From contig NC_088305.1 of assembly GCF_032854445.1 (NCBI RefSeq), forward strand, positions 26,996,628 to 27,060,627: DNA of 64,000 nt, in the 5' to 3' direction. Position 1 is the stretch's first letter; every line of letters starts with the position of its first letter. Positions 29,348 to 39,300 of the stretch are shown one piece after another. The DNA is from Liolophura sinensis. Its lineage: Eukaryota > Mollusca > Polyplacophora > Chitonida > Chitonidae. The notes beneath the pieces were generated by a model. That model was not told the DNA's origin, searched no databases, and worked only from the letters and a program-made list of their open reading frames with translations. The position numbers and the translations under genes were made by a program.

Positions 29348-31230
29348 CTACAGGAAATATAACAGTTAAGAACTATACGGTGTCAAGACACCCATAAAAC
29401 AACACCGCCACGTGAGCTTTGTTAGGTGTCGGTAATAATGCTGTGCTATCTGTAGTTTTTCAAAAGAATGCACGGGACATGACTGTAGTTAAACACTTGC
29501 AGCAAGCAGGGATGTCACGGTGCTGAACAAAAACCGACAGTAGGCCTATCCTGTGCGGCAGCTGATTATTTATTTATTTATTTATTTCACTGTTTTTTTA
29601 CGCCGTACTCGGGAATATTTCAACTATGCGACGGTAGCCAGCATTATGATGGAAAAAAACCTACGATCATCCGCAAGTTGTCGATAGACGTTCCCACGTA
29701 CGACCGGAGAGGAAGTCAGCATGAGCTGGACTAACTCACAGTAAAACATGAAATAAATAAATAAATCAATACTGTGTATGCAAAATGCTAAGTTTAAAAC
29801 TGTATGGCACTGTGCGTAAACCATTCTGTGTGTGTCCATATGCCAGCTATCACACAATCGTCGCTACTCTTGTTTTACTCCCTGAGCTGTAAGTTTTTTT
29901 CTTATCATACATGTATATAGCAAGTTTTTGCATGTTATTCCAAAGGAATAATGTTTTGATCGGGACATATTGTGATGTCCAGAACACACATGTATTATTA
30001 TGTTGCAGTATCTTTTCCAGGATCACTTAGATTGCAGTATAGTATGTTATACTGAATGATTAGTTTTTAACGTGTACCTTGTGGATTACAATATACGTAT
30101 ATCTTCCTCCTCTCACTGTAACAATATATATCTCAGGTATTCAACCCTCAGTGCGCGATAACTTACAAATGTTCATGACGTTTACGTCTACGCCATCGCT
30201 GATGAACAGTCTTTTAGCATCCAACAATCCTCGGCCAGTGCGCTATGTATTAATGCCGGGTCAACCTGTAACGGTACAGGACAAACAATTCGATGCTTAC
30301 TGGAGTTTCAACCGAATGAATTGAAAGGTAAATGTATGTACATATTTATTTGATGTCAAATATAATTTAAGACGTACATCATAGAGAGTAAGAACAGAGC
30401 AGCAACGACAGTGTGATAGCTGGCAATGGTCACACGTAACTGGTGAAATACGGCCTCTTGCCAATTTACCGCAGCCAGAATTTATTCTAACTGTACTCAA
30501 AAATATTTCATTTATGCGACGGCGGGCAGCATCAGAATCCGGGGAAACAAACAACCATTCGCAGGTTGCTGGTAGACTTTCTCACGTACGGCCGGAGAGG
30601 AAGCCAGCATGAGTTGGACTTGAACTCACAGCGTCCGCATTGGGATAACTGTTATGTTCATCGGCAGATTGGGAGAAGCCTGGTACAAACATGCAGCGTT
30701 TTCAGTGGAATATGTATATGTACAGCAATATACGTTTTACTTGAGTCTATCGGATTGAGGGTCTTTAAGTGACGCCACTAGGTCACAAGCCTAAGTATCT
30801 TTGGGTGGATTTTCTGCTTTTTACCTGGGTTGTTCACTTAAGACGATGTTTGTTGTAAGCTTATAACAGATCTCGGGACTTGCAAATATGACACACCTGT
30901 TGTACAGATATAACTCTCACCTTAATGTACACATATAACCTTCACACCGTAAGACAGGCCCATTAATAGCAGCATACATGTAGCATGCAGGTCGCTTGAC
31001 AGACCATAAGGTAGGCTGTCTTTCAGGCCGTCCCACTTTACAGTTGTAGACGGAACATTTAGATATATACGGTAAATACCACGTACCCAGTCACGGTGGC
31101 TCTGTTTAGCACCATTTAGCAACAAATTTTGAATCATCTCGGATTTCAAGTTATTTATGGTCGATCGAAGCCGGGAATTCAAGAAATTTCTCTCCTCTTC
31201 TTCAAACTTTGAGCCTGCAAACTCTGTCAT
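29249..31230 (-). CDS. Ankyrin-repeat protein, first two exons (composite)
   Basis: A minus-strand gene start: exon 31230-31087 (48 codons from ATG) joins in phase 0 to exon 29347-29249 (33 codons). The first exon is charged and probably helical (FEEEERNFLNSRLRSTINNL). The second is one ankyrin repeat, GDRPLHVAGRNGHKEIIDLL then LEAGARVDLHDS, matching the G-TPLH-A--GH--IV-LLL--GA consensus. Ankyrin repeats mediate protein binding. The rest of the gene lies further left and was not located; the LINE and SINEs occupy much of that space. Confidence 0.65.
29565..29750 (-). repeat. AAATAAAT-tailed SINE, internally deleted
   Basis: Minus-oriented with tail TTATTTATTTATTTATTTCA. The segment around the GGGCAGAGCCCGG block is deleted, and the tRNA-like head is missing. 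Confidence 0.75.
29825..29905 (-). repeat. Dispersed repeat family B, short inverted fragment
   Basis: It shares GCCAGCTATCACACAATCGT and TGTTTTACTCCCTGAGCTGT with other copies. Confidence 0.45.
30138..30324 (+). CDS. Possible terminal exon, unassigned
   Basis: After a pyrimidine-rich stretch ending TATATCTCAG, the frame IQPSVRDNLQMFMTFTSTPS runs to QFDAYWSFNRMN and a stop. The composition is protein-like and a second open frame overlaps it. It lies downstream of the EXD1-like exons on the same strand, but the phase does not fit a direct join to 23148. It could also be chance. Confidence 0.25.
30362..30500 (+). repeat. Dispersed repeat family B, plus fragment
   Basis: It shares ACGTACATCATAGAGAGTAA, GACAGTGTGATAGCTGGCAA, CACACGTAACTGGTGAAATA and TTTATTCTAACTGT with the copy at 1735. 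Confidence 0.55.
30490..30645 (-). repeat. AAATAAAT-family SINE, internal fragment
   Basis: Minus-oriented body sequence (TCAAAAATATTTCATTTATG, CACGTACGGCCGGAGAGG, GGACTTGAACTCACAGCG) fused to the end of a family B fragment. The tail and head are missing. Confidence 0.7.
31087..31230 (-). CDS. Ankyrin-repeat gene, first coding exon
   Basis: Minus strand. From ATG, 48 codons starting MTEFAGSKFEEEERNFLNS and ending KQSHRDW, then donor TGG|GTACGT. The open frame extends upstream to another ATG at 31296; the inner ATG is preferred because the upstream residues look non-coding. Confidence 0.55.
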
Positions 31231-31490
31231 TATATATGTTACGGGCCTACACAATGCTATGCCTGGAACTTGCTGGCGAGTAAGACATACATGCAAATGA
31301 ATCCATATCTACCTATCTGTGCGCCGATCGTTGGTAGACTGAAAATCAATTCATGAATTCGTAAGCTACATGCAAGTAGGCATAGAAATCGGATAAGTGT
31401 GTTCATGTCTATGACAGCAGTCACCGACTATGCAAAGGCGAGAGTCCATACTTTTTCTCCGCACAAAACTGTTTGAAGACAACTATTCTA

Positions 31491-33015
31491 AACTCTGTCA
31501 AAAAAGAAACGCAACCCCCGTATTTTAGAGATTTTAATATTTAGTTTTAGGACGGCACAACTTTTTTCTTATTGAAGACAGAAGTCAGAAATTTGGCAGA
31601 ATAATAATCAAGATGGTCATGTTTAAAACTGTCTTTTCAAAAGTCATCTCACAGACACGAGTTGCTCACCAGGGGGCGTCTTCCTCAGTATCTCGTATGA
31701 CCACCACGAGCTGCAATCACTGCACGGCATCTCCTTGGACAAGAACGGATAAGACGCCGGATTCTCTCCTGGGGAATGGCCCTCCACTCCTCCTGTAACG
31801 CAACGGCGAGCTGTTGAAGCGTCTGTGGCGGTGGCTGACGTTGACGCACGTGTCGATCCAGAGTATCCCACAGGTGTTCAATAGGGTCTGGTGATTTAGA
31901 GGGCCACGGCAAGACATTGACGTTGGAATCCTGCAGAAAGTTCATTGTTGCACGTGCAGTATGAGGCCTGGCGTTGTCTGGTTGAAAAAGCTGTGTCTGT
32001 CGGTCAATAATCGGGAGAAGGTGAGGCTGTAACACGTGGTTGATGTAACGTTGGGCTGTCAGGTTCCCTGGAACGATCACCAAGTCTGATTTCTGGTTGT
32101 ACGAGATGGCTCCCCAAACCATAACACTGCCTCCACCAAATCTGTCCACCTGCCGGGCGCAGATGGGCGCAAAGCGTTCATGACGTCTCCTATACACACA
32201 CTGTCTTCCGCCGTGACGTGTCAAAAGAAAACGGGATTCATCAGAAAACCAGATGCGCCTCCAGTTTTGTAAAGTCCATATCCTTACGTTGTTGCACAAC
32301 CTGCGCCGTAGGCGTCGATGTAAGGGGAGTAGTACAGGTCCAACAACTGGTCTACAGGCACGTAAACCCGCTTCTTTCAGACGGTTCCTAATCGTTTGAG
32401 CCGACACTCTCCTCAAACCTGGTATTTGTGTGGCAGTCACGGTTGGTAGGGCATGCCGATTACGCAGGTGAAGGACCCGGATGTACCGATCTTGAAGTGG
32501 GGTCGTGATTCTTGGCCTTCCACTTCTCGGGCGATCGTTGGTCGAATTAAAGTTGTTGTAACGGCTCCAAAGTTGGGATATCGTTGTTTTGTGAACATTT
32601 AGGTGTCGTGCAATAGTACCAAAACTTTCTCCGGCTTGAAGACGACCAATGGCGATATTTCGGTCGGCAGCACTCAGTCGCGGCATTTTACCGACTGCCT
32701 TTCGTCGACGAATGAATGAATAAAATACGAAAGCACATGGGCTTTTATACACCCCCACACTATAACTGCCATTGACATGATTTGCATGTGAATGGTTCTG
32801 TGTGCGACGTCAACAGGGTCAGTCCATGTGTTGTGACGTCATAAGCAATAAAATACACTTAGGAGAGAAAAGGCAGTTGTTTGGATGGTAATCTTCATTA
32901 AAAACGTATATAATTTCATTACATTTGGCTAAAATTTAGTTTGGAAGCAATAACTTTATTCTAACGAATTTTTGATATCCGAGGACAGGGGTTGCGTTAC
33001 TTTTTTGACAGAGTT
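31491..33015 (-). mobile_element. Tc1-like DNA transposon, 1525 bp
   Basis: The element begins AACTCTGTCAAAAAAGAAAC and ends with its inverted copy (reverse complement AACTCTGTCAAAAAAGTAAC). The terminal inverted repeats are about 31 bp with two mismatches. A TA lies outside each end (31489-31490 and 33016-33017), the Tc1/mariner target duplication. Removing the element and one TA leaves ACTATTCTATATACATGTG, which is exactly a junction found inside the neighbouring tandem repeat. This confirms the boundaries. Confidence 0.93.
31685..32686 (-). CDS. Tc1 family transposase
   Basis: A 333-residue frame from MPRLSAADRN to a stop at 31685, the usual length for Tc1. An N-terminal helix-turn-helix (about residues 8-50), a GRPR linker (56-59), a second DNA-binding region (about 65-110) and the DDE catalytic core with D149 (WFSDES), D237 (FQPDNARPH) and E270 follow. 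Spacing from D237 to E270 is 32 residues instead of 34, because the usual SPDLNPIEHLW reads SPDPIEHLW: two residues next to the catalytic Glu are missing in frame. The open frame extends 24 codons upstream, but the family start is chosen. Activity is doubtful. Confidence 0.92.
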   Translation of the reverse strand: MPRLSAADRNIAIGRLQAGESFGTIARHLNVHKTTISQLWSRYNNFNSTNDRPRSGRPRITTPLQDRYIRVLHLRNRHALPTVTATQIPGLRRVSAQTIRNRLKEAGLRACRPVVGPVLLPLHRRLRRRLCNNVRIWTLQNWRRIWFSDESRFLLTRHGGRQCVYRRRHERFAPICARQVDRFGGGSVMVWGAISYNQKSDLVIVPGNLTAQRYINHVLQPHLLPIIDRQTQLFQPDNARPHTARATMNFLQDSNVNVLPWPSKSPDPIEHLWDTLDRHVRQRQPPPQTLQQLAVALQEEWRAIPQERIRRLIRSCPRRCRAVIAARGGHTRY

Positions 33016-33017
33016 TA

Positions 33018-33604
33018 TATACATGTGTTCAGGTGTACAAGTATGTGAATGACCTGAGTTACATACGACTACCTGACTATTCTATATACCTGTGCTCAGG
33101 CCTACAAGGTGGTAAACGACCTGAGTTACAGACGACTACCTGACTATTCTATATATGTGCTCAGGCCTACAAGGTGGTAAACGACCTGAGTTACAGACGA
33201 CTACCTGACTGTTCTATATACATGTGTTCAGGCTTACAAGGTGGTAAACGACCTGAGTTACAGACGACTACCTGACTATTCTATATAGGGCCTACATGTG
33301 TTCAGGCTTACAAGGTGGTAAACGACCTGAGTTACAGACGACTACCTGACTATTCTATATACATGTGTTCAGGCTTACAAGGTGGTAAACGACCTGAGTT
33401 ACAGACGATTACCTGACTATTCTATATACATGTGGTCTGGCTTACAATGTGGTAAACGACTTGAGCTACAGGCGACTACCTGACTATTCTATATACATGT
33501 ATTCAGGCTTACAATGTGGTAAACGACTTGAGCTACAGGCGACTACCTGACTATTCTACAGACATGTGTTCTGTCGTACAAGGTGGTAAATGACCTGAGT
33601 TACA
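33018..33604 (+). repeat. Tandem repeat, about 64-73-bp unit, 9 copies
   Basis: The unit contains TTCAGGCTTACAAGGTGGTA, ACGACCTGAGTTACAGACGA and CTACCTGACTATTCTATATA. Each copy has a CAG acceptor-like end followed by an open reading segment, YKVVNDLSYRRLPDYSI. It may derive from an exon, but no unique parent exon was found. The Tc1 element sits at its left edge. Confidence 0.85.
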
Positions 33605-34450
33605 AACAGAATGTACCAGGAGACGTCATGTTAGGCCTATAGTTTTTAATTTGACCTGTTGTCAATACTTCAAGAATAGCTAAGCCGACAAAGTCATTCT
33701 TTTCGAGGCAGGTTCATACTTACTACATAAATTAACCAACCAAAATTTTAATTGCTATATACTGAACCTTATATTATAGAGGTAGAATAATTTACTATCC
33801 GTCTATCTTAATCAGAGGTTGATGGCACTGAATTTATTAAAGAAAAACTACAAAGAAAATACAAGAGACGCTTCCATCGATCAAACGATCTTGAATAGAC
33901 CACGGATTCCTTTTACGCTTTTTGACAGCAGACCTTCCCCTGAATTAACACAAGGTTTTGTGCTGAAAGAATTTCACATATGATGCTTGTGTTGGACGTT
34001 ACACACAATACTTGTTGTAAAATACACAAGTTTTTGTTGTTGTTGTTGTATTGCATAAATTACGTCATCAACACAAGTTAGTGTTTTATTATTCTGTAAC
34101 GCAAACATGTGTAGCCTACTTCACATTTATTTAACACATGTTTGTTTTGGGGCAACAAATTTCTGTATCGAATGAAAACAACACAAGTTGTGTTAGCTTT
34201 CAAGGCAAGTGGTTTTTTGTGTGGGCTTTAATACCAGAGTCACCGAGGCTTGATCCCTTGGCGTTGTAGGCCTATTCATTTTATTGGTTGCATGTTAGCT
34301 ATTTGTCAACTGTCAAATTTCACGTATAGTATTTCATGCATAGAATACTCTAGCTTTATTCTGGATGCCGTAGTACTTATTCTGTATGATAATAGGCCTA
34401 AGCCATCAACAATAAGAAGAAATATTTCAACTCCGAAGTGGAGATGGGGA
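33605..34450. other. Unassigned AT-rich sequence
   Basis: Contains a short (TTG)n run near 34031-34050 and repeated AACACAAG motifs around 33950-34190. No exon is supported. Confidence 0.3.
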
Positions 34451-34454
34451 CGAC

Positions 34455-34640
34455 GTTTTCAAGAATATTTCACTTATCCCGGGCAGAGCCCGAGGGAAAC
34501 ACAAGGCCATCTGCGGGGAGTTGCTGGCAGATCTTCCCACGAGCGGCCGGGGAGGGAGCATGAGCTGGACTCCCGGCGACGGCATTGCATGATGAGAGAC
34601 AGACTCCCGGGTCATTGCGCCGCACAGGCACCCTAACTCT
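34455..34640 (-). repeat. AAATAAAT-family SINE, diverged copy lacking tail
   Basis: Minus-oriented: CAAGAATATTTCACTTATCC, GGGCAGAGCCCGAGGG and GGGTCATTGCGCCGCAC. It is shortened at both ends. Confidence 0.7.
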
Positions 34641-35479
34641 GCTCGTATGAAAAGATTTATAAAGCCTCACTCTGAATACCGGTATTGCAAGGCTCACTTT
34701 GTGTAGGCCTAAAAAGCGCATTCTTTAAAGCTTCAGAAAATATTTTATAAAAGACTTATTTTCTAAAAACAACTTATTAAAACGCATCTTTAAAAAGGAC
34801 TTTTTTTTTAAGATTGAAGATCTTAACAAATTTAAATATATTTAACAATGAAAATATAACATTTGTTTTCTTAGCAGACGGCTTATAGGGCAAAGCTTTA
34901 AAAATCATTTTTCACATTTTAAAACCTTTTTACTAAACCTGATTAAAAATGCAACGATAACCATATGTGGATATATATGTATTGCTTACTGCACATTTCT
35001 GCATTTTCAAATTCCCCCCAAATGTTTATAAGAGAACTTCACAGTTCATGATGTATCTATTTTAGTGTAAGCACCAGTTTAAGCAAAGATATGGAATGTT
35101 TTCCTTGCTACCTAGGCCTACATACACACACAATGCACGTTTGTATTAGGCTGCCCAGGTAAAAAAATCATTAAATGCACGAGTCTTTACAAAACAACTG
35201 GTACATTTTGGCGGGGAATTTAGACGTGGGGAAGAAGAGGACAGATATGACACTTCGTATTTCAGTCAAGGTGCCGAGTTTTGAAAGCCTTATTCTTGTC
35301 CACGGCAGAAGAGATGGATTACGATGTTGAAAGGGGTGGGTTTAGTGTGGTATTCTTGTAAGGCGGAAAAAACAAAACTTTAGAAAATGGAGAAAATGCG
35401 TAACGAAAACAGGCCACCAAGTAAACCCAATGTCTTGTGGGAAGCGTGATCATGCTGATGAAATGTGTTTTGATTTATT

Positions 35480-35588
35480 CACGGGAGTTTTTATCTACCC
35501 TTAGTCCAGTCTCGCCTCTCCACACACAGCACTATATAATAAGTGTAAATAGACGAGATTAGACTGAGGGTAGATAAACACTCCTGTG
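35480..35588. repeat. Palindromic (MITE-like) hairpin, about 34-bp arms
   Basis: CACGGGAGTTTTTATCTACC plus CTTAGTCCAGTCTCG on the left is mirrored by CGAGATTAGACTGAGG plus GTAGATAAACACTCCTGTG on the right, around a loop of about 39 bases. Confidence 0.6.
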
Positions 35589-35825
35589 GATTTGTCAGAT
35601 ATAGTCATTGGCTATGATGGCATGATATGATATTTGACAGATAGTCGCCTACCTCGGTGCTGGGAAATATACAATTTACGGTATAAATTCTGGCACAAAA
35701 TTCAGTGTTGAGACTGAACTGGGTTTAGTTCAGTCACAGTCAGCAGTGTTTAGATAGGCTTTATTTTCACTCTACCGGTACTACATTCAGTCAACACAGA
35801 GACAGAAATTTTAGTTTTAGTTTTA

Positions 35826-35887
35826 GGGTGCCACCTAGCACAATTGTGAGCCTAAGGCTATCCCTAGAATTGTACTAGGTGCTACCA
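35826..35887. repeat. Short palindrome, about 19-bp arms
   Basis: GGTGCCACCTAGCACAATT is mirrored by AATTGTACTAGGTGCTACC. A related, weaker palindrome with AGCACAATTGTAGGGCTAGC occurs at about 37415-37490 in the next intron. Confidence 0.5.
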
Positions 35888-36191
35888 GTACTAAATAAAT
35901 TTTAAGGGTTGGATGCTCATGTTCCATCCAAGACTTTACAATTGCTTATCCTTCCTTGACATTTGAGTAATATAAGATTAATTGGCGTTTCCTTGGATGA
36001 CCAAGCCTTAATGTAAATCATGGAAAGAAAACAGCAGTTACAACAGGACTGATGTGCAAAATTTCAGTGCTATTCAGCTCTACTCCTGTCTTTCAGAATC
36101 GCTAAAGTTACATTATTTGTTGTCTTTTCTTTTAAAAATTGTTTGTATACTCTTTCATTTATGATTTTTTTCTTCATTTGTATTCATTCAG

Positions 36192-36306
36192 TGTTTCAAG
36201 TCCTCCAGGCACTCTACAGTGAAGTGTGGGTACTTCATGACTGGCTGAGGTTAATCAGTGCAGAAGGAGAGGGGAATCCCCTTGTGCAAGCTGCGGATTC
36301 ACAAAA
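36192..36306 (+). CDS. TERT: TERT exon, TEN domain start
   Basis: Acceptor TTGTATTCATTCAG; two bases complete a codon, then FQVLQALYSEVWVLHDWLRL continues to NPLVQAADSQ plus two bases, donor GTGAGG. It aligns with the vertebrate start (LLRSHYREVLPL). A frame from ATG at 36161 runs into it without splicing, but encodes MIFFFICIHS through the pyrimidine tract. I favour a spliced upstream exon. Confidence 0.8.
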
Positions 36307-39300
36307 GTGAGGAAAAAATTCAGTTGTCAAATGACCGTACTTGTAAAATACGTATCATTTGAAATCTGTCTAGAGTGAAAAACGACAAGGAATTTTACAT
36401 TTTATTGTGAAAACTGATAGACCTCAGCATTATTAGTTGAGGGAAAAACAAAAAAAACCTGATTAAATCAGTAGCAGACAGTGCTGAAGCAAAGGGAGAC
36501 CACTCTCTCTGATCATTAAGGCATAGACGACAGCTGTAGCAATTTTAGAAGCCACATCAGGAAAATATCAAATCAAATTTTCGGCATTTACCTTATTTAT
36601 TTATTTGATTGGTATTTTATGCCGTACTCAAGAATATTTCACTTATACAACGGTGACCAGCATTATGGTGGGTGGAAACCGGGCAGAGCCCGGTGGAAAC
36701 CCACGATCATCCGCAGGTTGCCGGCAGACCTTCCCACATATGGCCGGAGAGGAAGCCAGCATGAGCTGGACTTGAACTCACAGCGACCGCATTGGTGAGA
36801 GGCTCCCAATTACGCTCCACTAGCGTGCTAACCCACTCAGCCACGGAGGCCCAACTGCATTTACCAAGAATAGCTCATTATATTGCCTTTCACTAGATAT
36901 CACGCTCATAGCTGTAATATTTATAGTTTTAAAATAATTCTAAATTATAATGTGACCAATCGTGCCAGGTCTCTAACTTTTAAGGAATTTATTGCCGATT
37001 CTTTAATGGTAACAAAGGCTTACAAAAGGCTGATAATTTATGAAAGGTAACTATTTGGGCTATTCTAAAACAACAGCAATTATTTTACTTAACTCGTAAG
37101 TGGGAAAGTCTTCCAGCAACCTGCGGATGGTCGTGAGTTTCCCCTGGGCTCTGCCCGGTTTCCTCCCACCATAATGTTGGCTGCCGTCGTATAAGTGAAA
37201 TATCCTTGAGTATGGTGTAAAACACCAATCAAATAAATTTGACTTAATTTGCTCTGTTCGATTTTATGCCATAAATGGGTAGAATGGCTTCTTTAAATTC
37301 AGCTTTGATTTAAACTTTGGAACTAGATGCACCTGTAGATTGATAGACTGGCCAACAATAAGAGTAGCCTACGTGTATAGGCCTGCCATACCTGTAGCAT
37401 CAGGACTGCACCCCATGGAGTAGCACAATTGTAGGGCTAGCCTTAACAATCTTGACCTTTAATGCTAGCCCTATAATTATGCAACCCGTAGAGGTAGACA
37501 AGATGTGGAGTATTTCATGAGATGAGAATGGCTGTATTGATTTTGGAATGAACTGTAAACAGATGTGAGAGATGACTTGTCATTAGTTGATCAAACAGGA
37601 CATTACAAACAGTAACTGCTGTCATTAACATGTATTTTCATTATCTAATACGTCTTCTATTGTATGCATTTTTTCCATCAGTGTTTCGACATTTTTGGAA
37701 ATGACATCTTAAGAGCACTTTAAAGTGTGAATGCAGGATCAGCTTGATTTGTTTGGACAACTATCAGTCTTGACCTCACAACTGCAGGATACTTAATTTC
37801 TGGACTGACTGCTGACGATGTAGGAAAACTGTTCTTTAAAGCCTTTTTTTAAGAAGGAAGCTGAGAGAAACACATGGACGTAAACACCAATCGCTCCAAG
37901 TATCCTGCAATGCCAGCTGGCATCATTTCTGCGTAATGCAGTGTCTGTGACAGTCTGACACGTCGTAGCTCCTCTTACCCCAGTATAGGCACCCCAACAT
38001 GCATAGCCTGCTGGAAAAATTCATGACGATTTGTATAATTGGTTTATCTGAAATCAGTGTGCAATTTCACCAGCCATGTAAGCCACATCCACAGCAAATT
38101 ACTGAAAACTGGTCTGCTAGCAACATGCAGATGGTTGTGGGCTCTCCCCAGACCCACCATAATGCTGGCTGTTGTCGTACAAGTGAAATATTCTTGAATT
38201 TAGTGTAAATCATCGATCAAATATAAATATAAATCTTTGGATCTTTTCAGTTTCAAACTGCTCCTAAGCTCCACTGTGGTTGCCTTTTCCGCTAACAAGA
38301 AACCCCCACCTAAATGCCAGCGTGTTATCAGCTGTTCACACCAGAGGGAGCTGTTATTTAGGGTCGTTGGGGTAAGGAATTTGAGCCTTGGAATGTCCTT
38401 AACATCCATAATAACAGATGTGGGTATTTTTGGGTGACAAAGTCTTCAGAGTGTGTTCCTCTCTGGTTTTGTGCTGGTTCTTTTGTCGGTCTAAGACAAG
38501 TAAATATTTTAATCAAATGAATTAATAGAAAGATACATGTACAGTATATTCAAAATAGTTTTATAATGGCACAGGTCATAATCAGTAACTGTATTGACGT
38601 CTTTTTAATATAGAGAATAAAGAAGCAAGGCAGAGCAAACAAGAATGTGCTGACTCTGGGATTTGGAATGGTTTGTACAAATTACAGTGCATTTAACTTC
38701 GAAGTGAAAGTTACAGTACCTGAGAAAAAAGTAAATGTCAGTGTGAACATCATCAGAAAACTATATATTTCCATGTCTGAAACTACCTTTGTGTTTTTTT
38801 TTTTAGATTTGTTTTGACCAAATAAGATAAAGTCTATTGATTTAATTCTATGATGGTCTGTTTGTATCAATTTAGTTGTGTGATATCACAGAAGTTTTCT
38901 TTACATCTTGAATGCATGTCCTGTATTTCACCCCAAGTTCAGCATTTATCAAACGACCCATTATAGTTCTGATTGATTCACCCACCTTTTAGGGGCCTCC
39001 GTGACACAGTTGGTTAGCGCGCTAGCGCACCGTTATGACCAAAAAGCCTCTCACCCATGCGGTCGCTGTGAGTTCAAGTCATGCTGGATTCCTCTCCGGC
39101 CATACGTGGGAAGGTCTGACAGCAACCTGCGGATGGTCATGGGTTTCCCCTGGGCTCTGCCCGGTTTCCTCCCACTATAATGCTGGCCACTGTTGTATAA
39201 GAGAAATATTCTTGAGTATGGGGTAAAACACCAATCAAATAAATAAATAGATAATCACCTTTAACGGCTGCTTGAAAGGGTTTTCTTTTCTGAAGTTTGG

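Larger units (their letters stand above)
34641..36160. other. TERT upstream region; no first exon located
   Basis: The TERT promoter and possibly a 5' exon should be here. I see two palindromic elements (35480-35588 and 35826-35887) but no ATG exon with a convincing donor in the needed phase. Long TTTAAA-rich runs occur near 34730-34940. Confidence 0.35.

Noticed and set aside
36161-36191. TERT start codon at 36161
   Set aside because: In frame with the exon, but encodes MIFFFICIHS through what looks like the acceptor's pyrimidine tract. Kept only as an alternative.
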